This document shows, one piece after another, positions 1-8,613 of a DNA stretch of 64,000 nucleotides. The stretch covers positions 310 to 64,309 of the forward strand of contig NZ_BMQC01000021.1 of the NCBI RefSeq assembly GCF_014647915.1, given 5' to 3'. This DNA comes from Pilimelia terevasa (GTDB taxonomy: Bacteria > Actinomycetota > Actinomycetes > Mycobacteriales > Micromonosporaceae). Below the pieces are notes generated by a model that saw only the letters and a program-made list of their open reading frames with translations, did not search any database and had not been told where the DNA came from. The translations under genes were made by a program, and so were the position numbers. The first letter of the stretch is position 1, and each line of letters opens with the position of its first letter.

Positions 1-338
1 CCCCCACCCCGGACACCGTCAGCGGCGCCAGGAGTAGGCCGGGGGCGGCGACAGAAAAGGACGTTGAATACGAAAAAGAGAAAGAAGGTCTTCAGGTACC
101 GCGGTGAGCCGCCCCGGTCCTCATCGGCAGGCCGACAGCGGGCCGCGCGACGAAGCCGCTCACCGGCCCGCCATGCCGACGGTGGACCCGGAGCGGGGAA
201 GCCGTGGACCGGACTCTGCCCGGCCCCTGCGGCAGCCGTGCGCACCGTATGGCGCCGGACAGCTCCGCACGGCTCTGCTTGGTAGCGTGAACGCGCCCGG
301 CGCGCATCGGCCGCGCTCCGCTCGCCGGAAGGGTCGCT
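1..338. other. intergenic, no supported gene
   Basis: The stretch before the P450 gene holds no open frame with a convincing start and codon usage. A lysine-rich frame opens at the TTG at 64 but uses rare AAA/AGA codons and then becomes ordinary out-of-frame sequence. The only signal is a possible extended -10 (see 283-288). Confidence 0.5.
283..288 (+). promoter_or_regulatory. possible -10 element of the P450 gene
   Basis: TAGCGT in the context TTGGTAGCGTG lies 50 bp before the P450 start. Similar GGTAGCGTG contexts occur at 12577 and, on the minus strand, near 63676. No good -35 is seen, so this is weak. Confidence 0.25.
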
Positions 339-1562
339 GTGCAGTCGGTCTCTCTCGTCGCGCTGCTGTCGACGTCCGACCGGTTCGGCGCCTTCGACGC
401 CCTGGCCGACGCCGGGCCGGGCGTGCACCCGCTGACCATGCCCGACGGCGGCCGGGCCTGGCTGGTCACCGGATACGACGAGGTGCGTCGCGGCCTGGCC
501 GATCCGCGGTTCTCCCTGAACCGGGCGAACGCCACGTCGTGGTCGGGCCTCGGCCTTCCGGGCGCCCTCGACGTCCACCTGCTCAACGTGGACCCCCCGC
601 AGCACACCCGGCTGCGCCGTCTGGCGGCCGCCGCGTTCCAGCCGGCGCAGGTGGAACGCCTGCTGCCGGCGATCTCGCGGGCGGCCGGTCACCTGCTGGA
701 CGGCTGGACCGACGGCACCACCGTGGACCTCGTCGGCGACTACGCCGCGCCGCTGACGATCGGGGTCCTGGCCGACCTGCTCGGTGTACCCGCGGCCGAC
801 CAGCGGCGGTTCCGGGAACTGGTCGCGCACATGCTCGCCTGCGAATCGCGCGGCGATCGGGCCGGCCTGGCGGCGACGGTCCGGGAGGTCGACCTCGCGG
901 TGCGGGCGCTCGTGGCCCACCGACGCGGACACCCCGGCGACGACCTGATCACCTCACTCGTCCACGCGCACGATGCCGACGACCGCCTGAGCGAGGACGA
1001 ACTGCGCTCGATGGCGTTCCTGATCCTGCTCGCCGGCACCGAGAACACGGTGCACCTGATCGGGAACGCCGCGCTCCTGCTGCTGGAGCGTCCGCAGGTG
1101 CGCAGCGCACTCGTCGCCGACCCCGACCGCGCGGCGGCGTGGGTCGAGGAGGTGCTGCGAGTCGCGCCCCCGGCGCCGCTGGCCATCCGCCGCTTCCCGC
1201 GCGCCGACGTCACGCTCGCGGGGGTGGTCATCCCGGCGGGGGACGCCGTGCTGTTCGGCATCGCGGCGGCCAACCGCGACGCCGTGCGGTACCCGCGGGC
1301 GGCCGAGCCGTGTCCCGGCCGGACCGGTCCCCCTCAGCTCGGGTTCGGCCACGGGCCCCACTACTGCCTCGGGGCCGGCCTCGCGCGGGCCCAGGCGCGG
1401 GTGGCGCTCACGGCGCTGCTCTCGCGGTTTCCGACGTTGACCTCGCCGGACGCCGAAGGACCCCGGTGGCTGGCCTCCGTGCGGACCAACGGCCTCGCGC
1501 GGTTGCCCGTGACGCTCGGCAGTCCCCCGGCGCCGACCCGGGCCGGAGCGCCCGACTCCTGA
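339..1562 (+). CDS. cytochrome P450
   Basis: A bacterial class I cytochrome P450 of 407 residues, a soluble haem monooxygenase that needs ferredoxin and ferredoxin reductase partners, neither of which is in this window. The I-helix oxygen-activation motif AGTENT lies at residues 232-237, the K-helix ExxR at E271-R274, and the haem loop FGHGPHYCLG has its proximal cysteine at C343. The length is normal for the family. The start is the GTG giving MQSVSLV. It stands alone, with the convergent RCC1 gene about 95 bp downstream, so the substrate cannot be inferred. Confidence 0.95.
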   Translation: MQSVSLVALLSTSDRFGAFDALADAGPGVHPLTMPDGGRAWLVTGYDEVRRGLADPRFSLNRANATSWSGLGLPGALDVHLLNVDPPQHTRLRRLAAAAFQPAQVERLLPAISRAAGHLLDGWTDGTTVDLVGDYAAPLTIGVLADLLGVPAADQRRFRELVAHMLACESRGDRAGLAATVREVDLAVRALVAHRRGHPGDDLITSLVHAHDADDRLSEDELRSMAFLILLAGTENTVHLIGNAALLLLERPQVRSALVADPDRAAAWVEEVLRVAPPAPLAIRRFPRADVTLAGVVIPAGDAVLFGIAAANRDAVRYPRAAEPCPGRTGPPQLGFGHGPHYCLGAGLARAQARVALTALLSRFPTLTSPDAEGPRWLASVRTNGLARLPVTLGSPPAPTRAGAPDS

Positions 1563-1595
1563 CCGCCGGCGTCTACCGCCGGTTTGCGCCTCTCC

Positions 1596-1626
1596 CCCGG
1601 CTGGTACGCAGGCCCGGCTGGTACGC
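1596..1626. repeat. two-copy 14-bp direct repeat
   Basis: CCCGGCTGGTACGC occurs at 1596-1609 and again at 1613-1626, a period of 17 bp, in the convergent gap between the P450 and RCC1 genes. Function unknown. Confidence 0.55.
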
Positions 1627-1657
1627 GGGCGGGCGTCGGCCTCCAGAGGACCGCGGG

Positions 1658-3001
1658 TCAGCCGATGGCGAGCGTGCTGTGGCTGCCGGTACCGCCGGCG
1701 TAGATGGTGCCGGTGCGGCCGGAGACCAGCTTCGGGGTGGTCTCGTCGGAGGTGTCGCCCTGGCCGAGCTGGCCGTAGGCGTTGTCGCCCCAGCAGTAGA
1801 TGCTCTTGTCCGTGCGGTTGCCGCAGGTGAACTCGTTGCCGGGATTCACCTTGGCCCAGTCCGTGGCGGTGCCCACCTGTACGGGTGAGGTGCGGTCGCC
1901 GGTGCTGCCCAGCCCCAGTTCGTAGGTGTCGTTGAGCCCCCAGCACCACAGGGTGCCGCTCTTGAGGCCGCAGGTGTGGTCCCGGCCGGCGACGATCGAG
2001 GTCCAGGTCGTCAGCGCGCCGATCTGGGTCGGGGTCTGCGCGGTGGTGGTGTTGCCGCGGCCGAGTTGCCCGGAGTCGTTGAGTCCCCAGCACCACAGGG
2101 TGCCGGCGCTGCGCAGGGCGCAGGCGTGCATCCGGCCCATCGTGATCTGGGTGTGGGTGGTGTTGCTGCTGGTGGTGATGGGAGAGGTCTGCTCGGCGGT
2201 GTTGCTGTTGCCCAGCTTGTAGTTCAGGCCCTCGCCCCAGCAGTACACGGCGCCGCCGCGGATGCCGCACGTCTGCACGTTGCCGGCGGCGATCGCCGTC
2301 CAGTTGGAGGCGGCGCCGACCTGCCGCGGGTCGTCCCAGGTGGTGTTGCTGCCGACGCCGAGCTGGCCGTAGGAGTTCTGCCCCCAACACCACAGCGTGC
2401 CGGTGGTCTTGATGCCGCAGGTGTGCATACCGCCCAGTGCGATCTTGCTCCAGCTACCGCTGATCTGGACCGGGCTGTAGGTGTCGGTGGTGTTCCCCCG
2501 GCCGAGCTGGCCGTGGTAGTTGCGGCCCCAGCACCACAGGGTGTCATCTGTCCGCAGGGCGCACGAGTGACCGGTCTCGCCGTCGATGGCCGGCTGGTTC
2601 GAGGTGTCGGCGGACGCCCAGGTGGTGACGGCCCCGACCTGCAGCGGACTGGTCCGGGGGCTGGTGTTGTTGCCGAGGCCGAGCTGGCCGGTGGTGTTGT
2701 CGCCCCAGCCGTAGAGGGCGCCGGCGTTGAAGTTGGACGACGCGGTCAACGCGCTGCCGGCGTTGCTCGTGGTCCTGGAGAAGGCCCCGGCCACGGGTTG
2801 GAGATTGCCCAGTACGAGCAGCAGCGCCCCGCACCACAGGATCAGCAGCCGGGCGCGGCTGAGCGGCGCGCGCGCATCAGCCGCCTCCCGTTCGCTGACG
2901 GGTGTCTCCTGACCTGTCGTCACGCCTGTTCCGTCGGCCGGCCCGCCGGCGACATGAGGATCTCCGCCCACCGAGGGGGCGGTGCGGGGACGCGCCTCCA
3001 C
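1658..3001 (-). CDS. exported RCC1-repeat protein
   Basis: A 447-residue protein with a hydrophobic segment near residues 51-70 followed by at least seven RCC1-type repeats of about 50 residues. Each repeat has a C-(A/G)-(L/I)-(R/K)...LWCWG-x-N-x-x-GQLG core, which predicts a seven-bladed beta-propeller. The conserved C...CWG pairs suggest disulphides in an exported protein. Just after the hydrophobic segment, AGAFSRTTSNAGSALTA resembles the region after SipW-type signal peptides. The GTG at 3001 has GGGAGG eight bases upstream; a second GTG at residue 27 is possible. It follows the ABC operon by 57 bp. Its ligand is unknown. Confidence 0.85.
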   Translation of the reverse strand: MEARPRTAPSVGGDPHVAGGPADGTGVTTGQETPVSEREAADARAPLSRARLLILWCGALLLVLGNLQPVAGAFSRTTSNAGSALTASSNFNAGALYGWGDNTTGQLGLGNNTSPRTSPLQVGAVTTWASADTSNQPAIDGETGHSCALRTDDTLWCWGRNYHGQLGRGNTTDTYSPVQISGSWSKIALGGMHTCGIKTTGTLWCWGQNSYGQLGVGSNTTWDDPRQVGAASNWTAIAAGNVQTCGIRGGAVYCWGEGLNYKLGNSNTAEQTSPITTSSNTTHTQITMGRMHACALRSAGTLWCWGLNDSGQLGRGNTTTAQTPTQIGALTTWTSIVAGRDHTCGLKSGTLWCWGLNDTYELGLGSTGDRTSPVQVGTATDWAKVNPGNEFTCGNRTDKSIYCWGDNAYGQLGQGDTSDETTPKLVSGRTGTIYAGGTGSHSTLAIG

Positions 3002-3058
3002 AAGACCGGCCTCCCGTGGCCGCGCCGCACCACCGGCCGACGTCGGCGGCCGCGCACC

Positions 3059-3718
3059 TCAGGCGAGGTCCACGATCTGGTGGGCCAGGCCGGCCAGCCA
3101 GGCGCGGTCGTGGCTGACCACGACGGCCGCGGCGGTGCCGGCGGCGGTCGCCGCCGCGATGAGCTGGCTGGTGGCGGCGGCGGTGATGACGTCCTGCCGG
3201 GCGGTGGGTTCGTCGGCGACGATGAGCGCGGGCCGCGCCACGAGCGCCCGGAGGACGGCGACGCGCTGGCACTGGCCGCCGGAGAGTGCGCCGGGCCGGG
3301 TGTCGGGGTCGATGTGGTCCAGGTGCGCCCTGGCCAGCCACTCGGCGGCGAGGTGGCGCCGCCGCGCCCGGCCGGGGCGCTCGCGGCCCGGCGCGGTGAG
3401 GGGCTCGGTGAGGCTGCGCCAGATCGGCCAGCGGGGGTTGAGGCTGGCGGTGGGGTTCTGGAACACCGGCATCACGTAGCCCGGGCGCGGGTACCGGACG
3501 CCGCGCCCGGCCCACGCGGGCTCACCGGCGTACGCGACGTGCCCGGTGTCGGGCCGTTCGAGCCCGGCGAGCAGGCGCAGCAGGGTGGACTTGCCGACGC
3601 CGGACGGCCCGGTGACGCCGAGGATCTGGCCGGGCGCGACGGCGAGGCTGAGCTCCGCCAGAGCGGTGACGGGGCCGTACCGGCGGCTGATGCCGACGGC
3701 CGCGACGACGGCGGTCAC
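3059..3718 (-). CDS. ABC importer ATPase (DppF/NikE type)
   Basis: The second ATP-binding subunit (219 residues) of a peptide/nickel-family ABC importer, acting on the inner face of the membrane. It shows Walker A GPSGVGKST, signature LSGGQ followed by CQRVAVLRAL, Walker B LIVADEPT, and the switch histidine in VVVSHDR. The aspartate of Walker B is followed by DEPTARQD rather than DEPTSALD, a mild deviation. The GTG start overlaps the stop of the upstream permease-ATPase gene as GTGA, indicating translational coupling. It is the last gene of the riboswitch-led operon. Confidence 0.92.
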   Translation of the reverse strand: MTAVVAAVGISRRYGPVTALAELSLAVAPGQILGVTGPSGVGKSTLLRLLAGLERPDTGHVAYAGEPAWAGRGVRYPRPGYVMPVFQNPTASLNPRWPIWRSLTEPLTAPGRERPGRARRRHLAAEWLARAHLDHIDPDTRPGALSGGQCQRVAVLRALVARPALIVADEPTARQDVITAAATSQLIAAATAAGTAAAVVVSHDRAWLAGLAHQIVDLA

Positions 3719-5475
3719 CGGGGGTTCCAGCAGGCGACGCCGTCGGACAGCGTGGGCTCGCGGCTGGCGCAGTCCGCGACGCGCCGGTCGCAGCGCGGCG
3801 CGAACGGGCAGCCGGCCGGCAGGTCGCGCAGCGAGGGCGGCGAGCCCGGCAGCCCCCGGACGGGGGTGCCGTCCGGGCGCGGGGTGGCCGCCAGCAGCGC
3901 CGCCGTGTACGGGTGCCGGGGGGCGTCGAGCACGTCCCCGCTGCGCCCGGTCTCGATGATCCGGCCGGCGTACATGACGGCCACCCGGTCGCTGTGCGCG
4001 GCGGCCAGCCGCAGGTCGTGGGTGACGAGCAGCAGCGCGCTGCTGGCCCCGCGCAGGGTGGCCAGGACCTCCTCGGCGAGGCCGGCGTCCAGTGCGCTGG
4101 TGGGCTCGTCCGCGACGGTCACCGCCGGCCGGTGCGCGGTGGCCGCGGCGATGGTCGCGCGCTGCACCATGCCGCCGGACCAGCGGTGCGGCCGGTCGCG
4201 CAGGCGGCCGGGGTCGATGCCGAGGCCGGCGATCCGGTCGCGGACGACGCCGGCCGGCGGGCGGCGGCGGTGCACCCGCCAGGGCGCGGCGACGTGGTGG
4301 CCGAGGCTGCGCAGCGGGTCGCAGGCGGCGTACGGGTCCTGGGCGACGTAGCCGACGAGGTATCCGCGGCTGCGCCGCAGGGCGCGCCGGTCCAGGTGGA
4401 GCAGGTCCCGGCCGGCCACGTGGACCGCGCCGCCGATCGCGGTGCCGGCAGGCAGCAGGCGCAGGACGGTACGGGCCAGGGTGGTCTTGCCGCAGCCGGA
4501 CTCGCCGACCACCGCCAGGGCGGTCCCGGCGGCCAGGGTCAGGTCGACGCCGCGCAGCGCGTGCGTCCCGTCGGGGTACCGGACGCTGAGCCCGGTGGCG
4601 ACGAGCGCCCCGTCGCCACCGGTCCGCGCGGCGCGGGCGCGGCGGCCGGCGCGGGCCGGTGCCGGCGCCGGATCGGTGATGTCGGCGAGCGCGTCCGCGG
4701 TCAGCATCGCGGCGGCCACCATCGCCGCGATGACCGCCGTGGGGCCGATCAGCAGCCACGGCGAGCTGACCAGCGACGACTGGCTATCGGCCAGTAGTTG
4801 GCCGAGTTCGGCGGCGGGCGGCTGCGCGCCGAGGCCGAGGAACGACAGGCCCGCCAGGGTGAGCACGGTCTCGCCGGCCGTCGTGGTCGCGGCGACCAGC
4901 ACCGTGGTGACCGCGCCGGGCAGCACGTGGCCGGTCAGGATCCGCCAGCGGCCGATGCCGGCCAGCCGGGCGGCGAGCACGTCGAGCCGCCGGTGGCTGC
5001 CGAGCACCGCGGCGCGCGCGATCCGGGCCGGGTAGGCCCAGCCCGCCAGCACCAGGGCGACGACGAGATTGCCGGTGCCGACGCCCAGCGCGCCGACGAT
5101 GGCCAGCGCGGTGATCTGCGGCGGCAGCCCGAGGAGGACGTCGATGGTGCGGCCGACCACGGCGTCGACCGGCCCGCCGAGGAAGCCGGCGACCGCGCCG
5201 ACGACCAGTCCGATGAGGGCGGTCAGGGCGAACACGGCGGCGACGGCGGTCAGCGACGTGCCGGTACCGGCCAGCACCCGGGCGAGCTGGTCCCGGCCCG
5301 CGGCGTCGGTGCCCAGCCAGTGCCGCGCGTCGGGCGGGGTGAGCTGGCGGGCGTAGTCGGGCAGGTCCGGCTGGTACGGCCACGCCAGCGGCCCCAGGAG
5401 TGCGAGCAGGACCACGGCGGCGGCCAGGGCGAGGCCGGCGCGTCCGGCGCGGTGGCGCCACAGCCGCCGGATCAC
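3715..5475 (-). CDS. fused ABC permease-ATPase (DppC-DppD type)
   Basis: A single 586-residue protein joining a permease domain (about residues 1-270, DppC/NikC type, with the GTDAAGRDQLARVLAG region and several membrane helices) to an ATPase domain (about residues 285-586, DppD/NikD type). The ATPase half shows Walker A GESGCGKTT, signature WSGGMVQR, Walker B VTVADEPTSALD and the C-terminal cysteine-rich oligopeptide-transporter tail (CPFAPRCDRRVADC). In most importers these are two genes. The frame is open across the junction with good homology on both sides, so the fusion looks real. GTG start overlaps the upstream stop as GTGA. Confidence 0.9.
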   Translation of the reverse strand: MIRRLWRHRAGRAGLALAAAVVLLALLGPLAWPYQPDLPDYARQLTPPDARHWLGTDAAGRDQLARVLAGTGTSLTAVAAVFALTALIGLVVGAVAGFLGGPVDAVVGRTIDVLLGLPPQITALAIVGALGVGTGNLVVALVLAGWAYPARIARAAVLGSHRRLDVLAARLAGIGRWRILTGHVLPGAVTTVLVAATTTAGETVLTLAGLSFLGLGAQPPAAELGQLLADSQSSLVSSPWLLIGPTAVIAAMVAAAMLTADALADITDPAPAPARAGRRARAARTGGDGALVATGLSVRYPDGTHALRGVDLTLAAGTALAVVGESGCGKTTLARTVLRLLPAGTAIGGAVHVAGRDLLHLDRRALRRSRGYLVGYVAQDPYAACDPLRSLGHHVAAPWRVHRRRPPAGVVRDRIAGLGIDPGRLRDRPHRWSGGMVQRATIAAATAHRPAVTVADEPTSALDAGLAEEVLATLRGASSALLLVTHDLRLAAAHSDRVAVMYAGRIIETGRSGDVLDAPRHPYTAALLAATPRPDGTPVRGLPGSPPSLRDLPAGCPFAPRCDRRVADCASREPTLSDGVACWNPR

Positions 5476-6431
5476 CGCCGCCGCTCCGCGACGCGCGGGT
5501 CCAGCGCCGCGGCGGCCAGGTCGACCGACAGGCTGACCGCGACGTAGGCGGCGATGGCCAGCAGGGCGTACCCCTGCACCACGGGCAGGTCGCGGGAGGC
5601 GATCCCGGCGACCGCGTACGCGCCGATGCCCGGCCAGGTGTAGACGGTCTCGACGACCGGCGCCCCGCCGAGCAGCGCGGCGACGCCGGTCCCGACGACG
5701 GTCAGGAACTGCACCAGCGCGTGCGGAAGCTGGTGCCGGGTCAGGGCCCACCAGGTGCTGGCGCCGCGGGCGCGGGCGACGTCGACGTGGCCGGAGCCGG
5801 CAGCGCGCAGCAGGTCGGCGCGCAGGACCCGGGACCACGCCGCGGCCGGGGCCAGCGCCAGCGTGGCCGCGGGCAGGAGAACGGTGGCCCACCTGCCGTC
5901 GGCGATGACCCGGAGGTCCGCGCCGCGCAGCACGACCACGTGGAGGACGACCAGGCCGACGACGAAGCCCGGTACCACCAGCGCACCGGTCGACAGGACC
6001 CGCGCGGCGGTGTCCGGCCAGCGGCCGGGCGCGGCCGCCGCCAGCAGCGCCAGCGCCAGCGCGGCGACCGCCCCGAGGCCGACCGCCGCGGCGGCGAGCC
6101 GCAGCGTGGCCGGCAGCCGCCGGCCGAGTTCGTCGCGTACCGGCCGCCCCGTGACCCAGGAGACGCCCAGGTCCCCGCGCGCCGCGCCGGCCAGCCAGCG
6201 GCCGTACCGGCGGGCCGGACCGCCGGTCAGCCCCAGCTCGGCGCGCTTGGCCTCGACCTGCGCGGCGGTGGGGTTGGTGACGTTGCCGGCCTCCAGGACC
6301 CGCCGGGCGGGGTCGCCCGGGGCGAGCGCGAGCAGCGCCCACACCAGCACGCTGCCCGCGAGCAGGGTGGCGGCGGCCTGTCCCAGCCGCCGCAGCCCCG
6401 CCCGCGCCGGGCTCAGAAGGCGTCGACCCAC
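5472..6431 (-). CDS. ABC importer permease (DppB/NikB type)
   Basis: The first membrane subunit (about 319 residues) of the importer, with an N-terminal helix followed by LALAPGDPARR, which is typical of DppB proteins, and the family loop GVSWVTGRPV. The chosen GTG (start MGRRLLSPARAG) overlaps the end of the binding-protein gene by 19 bp. A CTG at 6416, exactly overlapping the TGA as CTGA, would mirror the GTGA couplings elsewhere in this operon but would be a rare start codon. It should form a heterodimer with the fused permease-ATPase. Confidence 0.9.
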   Translation of the reverse strand: MGRRLLSPARAGLRRLGQAAATLLAGSVLVWALLALAPGDPARRVLEAGNVTNPTAAQVEAKRAELGLTGGPARRYGRWLAGAARGDLGVSWVTGRPVRDELGRRLPATLRLAAAAVGLGAVAALALALLAAAAPGRWPDTAARVLSTGALVVPGFVVGLVVLHVVVLRGADLRVIADGRWATVLLPAATLALAPAAAWSRVLRADLLRAAGSGHVDVARARGASTWWALTRHQLPHALVQFLTVVGTGVAALLGGAPVVETVYTWPGIGAYAVAGIASRDLPVVQGYALLAIAAYVAVSLSVDLAAAALDPRVAERRR

Positions 6432-7987
6432 AGCAGCGCCACCGGCGGCACCGTGTAGTCGCGCAGGGACGGCGCGGCGACGGCCGGGACGCGCTTGAGC
6501 GCCAGGGACAGGCCGTACACCCGCTCGGTCACCACGATCTCCTGCACCCGGCCCAGGAGCCGGTCGCGGGTCGCCGCGTCGGTCGTGGCGGCGAGCTGCC
6601 GCACGAGGCCCGTCAGCTCCGGGTCGCTGACCCCGCCGTAGTTGCTGTCGCCGCCGGGGGTGAAGCTGGCGATGACCGGGGTCACCGGGTCCGTCTGGGT
6701 CCAGTCCAGCGTGCCGTTGCCCAGTACCGCCGCGTCCCAGCCCGTCGGCAGCTTCAGCGCGGCGTTGATGTCGTCGACCTGCCGGATCGCGATGTCGAAG
6801 CCCACCCGCTTCAACTGCGCCTGTACCGCCACCGCGATCGTCCGGGCGTCGGGCTGCTGCGGGTACGTCAGCAGCGTGACCGCCAGCCGCCTGCCGGCCC
6901 TGCTGCGGACCCCGTCGGCACCGGCGCGCCAGCCGGCCGCCTCCAGCGCGGCCTTCGCCGCGTCGGGGTCGTGGTTCTGGTTGCGGCGGGCGTAGGGCAG
7001 GAAGGCCGGGTAGAAGCCGACGGCCGTGTCGTACCGGCCGTTCATCACCTGCGTGGCCAACTGCGCATAGTCGATGCCGTCCCGGAGCGCCCGGCGCACC
7101 GGCAGCTCGGACAGGGGGCCGGTGCGCGGGTTCAGGGTGAGCTGGAATCCCTCCGCGGCCGTGCCGGCGGGCTGGCTGAGGTACACGGCGTCGGAGCGGC
7201 CTTCGAGTTCCCGCGCGGCCGAGGTCGGCGGGTACAGCGCCAGGTCCGCCTCGCCGTGCTGCACCGCGAGGATGCGGGCCTGCGCGTCGGCGACGAACCG
7301 CACGGTCAGCTTCTGCAGCTTCGGCGCCGACACCGTGTACCCGGGGGTCGGCGCCAGCGTCATCGCCTCCGGCGTCAGCGAGGTCACCGTGTACGGCCCG
7401 GCCCAGATCCTCGCCGCCACCAGCTCCGCCGGCCGCTTGCGCAGTGGCAGGTAGGTGGCGGTGTCGACGATCGGGAACATCGACTCGTGCGCCAGCAGCG
7501 AGGGCACGTACGAGGTCGGCGTGGCCGTGGTCAGCGTGACCGTGTCCGGGCCGGACGCGGTCACCTTCGCGCCGGGCAGCAGCGGCTTCACCGAGGCGTT
7601 CTCCGCCAGGCTGAACGTCATGGCGGCGGCCGCGGCCGCGGCGTCGAGCCGGTGGCCGTTCTGGAACGTCAGGTTCGGCCGGAGCCGCAGCGTCCACGTC
7701 GTCGGCGCCGTCTGCCTCGGCAGCTCGGCCAGCAGCCACGGCTCCAGCCTGCCGCCCTTGACCGGCTTGAGCAGCAGCGCCCCGTAGCCGAACTCCGGCG
7801 CCCAGTAGCCGCTCTCGATCGGGTCCAGGTCGCTGACCGCGAAGCTCGTCGCGATCGTCAACGCGGTCCGGGGTCCGCCGCCGCCCTCGCTGCCGGCCGG
7901 CGCCGTCGCGCAGCCGGTCGCGGCCACCGCCGTCACCCCGGCCGCCGCGAGCAACCGCACCCAGCGCACCCGCCACCGTCCTGCCAC
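6413..7987 (-). CDS. ABC importer substrate-binding lipoprotein (SBP family 5)
   Basis: A DppA/OppA/NikA-type solute-binding lipoprotein of about 524 residues. The N terminus has arginines, a hydrophobic stretch and a lipobox-like AATGC (Cys26 from this start), so it should be anchored outside the membrane. The body carries the SBP_bac_5 layout, with LRPNLTFQNGHRLDA and later AAKAALEAAGW. GTG at 7987 lies nine bases after GGGAGA; the GTG three codons earlier (7996) is too close to that ribosome site. It is the first gene after the cobalamin riboswitch, so the cargo is probably cobalt, a cobalt chelate or a corrinoid precursor (inference). Confidence 0.9.
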   Translation of the reverse strand: MAGRWRVRWVRLLAAAGVTAVAATGCATAPAGSEGGGGPRTALTIATSFAVSDLDPIESGYWAPEFGYGALLLKPVKGGRLEPWLLAELPRQTAPTTWTLRLRPNLTFQNGHRLDAAAAAAAMTFSLAENASVKPLLPGAKVTASGPDTVTLTTATPTSYVPSLLAHESMFPIVDTATYLPLRKRPAELVAARIWAGPYTVTSLTPEAMTLAPTPGYTVSAPKLQKLTVRFVADAQARILAVQHGEADLALYPPTSAARELEGRSDAVYLSQPAGTAAEGFQLTLNPRTGPLSELPVRRALRDGIDYAQLATQVMNGRYDTAVGFYPAFLPYARRNQNHDPDAAKAALEAAGWRAGADGVRSRAGRRLAVTLLTYPQQPDARTIAVAVQAQLKRVGFDIAIRQVDDINAALKLPTGWDAAVLGNGTLDWTQTDPVTPVIASFTPGGDSNYGGVSDPELTGLVRQLAATTDAATRDRLLGRVQEIVVTERVYGLSLALKRVPAVAAPSLRDYTVPPVALLWVDAF

Positions 7988-8120
7988 CGTCGACACTCTC
8001 CCGCCCTGGCGGGCCACGCGGGAAAGGCTCACGACGGGGCGACGCGAGCGCCGCCGATGCGTCGGACCGGCCCGTCCCACGAGGCCCAGAACCGGCACGC
8101 ACCCCTTCGACGCGTGCACC

Positions 8121-8289
8121 GGCGGCAGGTCTTCGGACTCGCGGGCGTGCGCGACGCGCTCCTACTGGCCGTCGCTTCCCGGGCCCGCTATCCGGGCCCA
8201 GTGCTTCCTGACGGCGGTCGTTCCCACTCACCGCTGCGGGGCAGCCCCGGAGTCACACCGGGTTCCCTCTTGCGACGCCGCCACCCGGC
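8121..8289 (-). promoter_or_regulatory. cobalamin riboswitch
   Basis: Read on the minus strand, the sequence runs through the conserved blocks of the adenosylcobalamin riboswitch in order: GGGAACCCGGTG, TCCGGGGCTGCCCCGCAGCGG, GTGGGAACGA, AGGAAGCACTGG, GGGAAGCGACGGCCAGTAGGA and the terminal GAGTCCGAAGACCTGCCG. GGCGGC/GCCGCC can close the P1 stem. The 3' end is about 130 nt before the binding-protein start, as expected for cis control of the four-gene importer operon. Outer boundaries are approximate. Confidence 0.95.
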
Positions 8290-8480
8290 AGGGCAGCAGC
8301 GAACCGCTGGCGCCGGCAGCATGGCACACCCCGAACCCGGCCGTCGACATTGCCCTGACCGCCCCGCCGCCGGCCACCCGACCCGGCCAGCGCCGCACCC
8401 ACCGGACAGGCTGACCTGTCCCCCGGTCCGGCCGAGCCCGGACGGGTGAACCTGCGCAGGGCCGGACCCGCGCCTGCGAA

Positions 8481-8495
8481 GTGAGCAATTTCACA
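8481..8495. promoter_or_regulatory. possible CRP-like operator
   Basis: GTGAGCAATTTCACA fits the GTGA-N6-TCACA shape of CRP-family sites and sits in an AT-rich patch between the riboswitch operon (minus) and the ABC exporter pair (plus). No consensus promoter could be assigned around it. The rest of 8290-8613 shows no gene. Confidence 0.3.
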
Positions 8496-8613
8496 ACGTT
8501 GATGGTGTTTTGTGGGAACTTTTTTGCGGGATCACTACCCTGTAGAGCGTCAATTGCGCTTGGCCCGTCGGTGTCCGGCGGGCCGCGACTGTCCACGAGA
8601 GACGGGGCCTGGA

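Noticed and set aside
64-285. Lysine-rich 73-codon frame (MNTKKRKKVF start)
   Set aside because: TTG start, rare codons at the beginning and shadow-like sequence after; no family resemblance.
339-1562. Secondary-metabolite cluster seeded by the P450
   Set aside because: Neighbours are an RCC1 protein and an importer; no synthase or tailoring genes.
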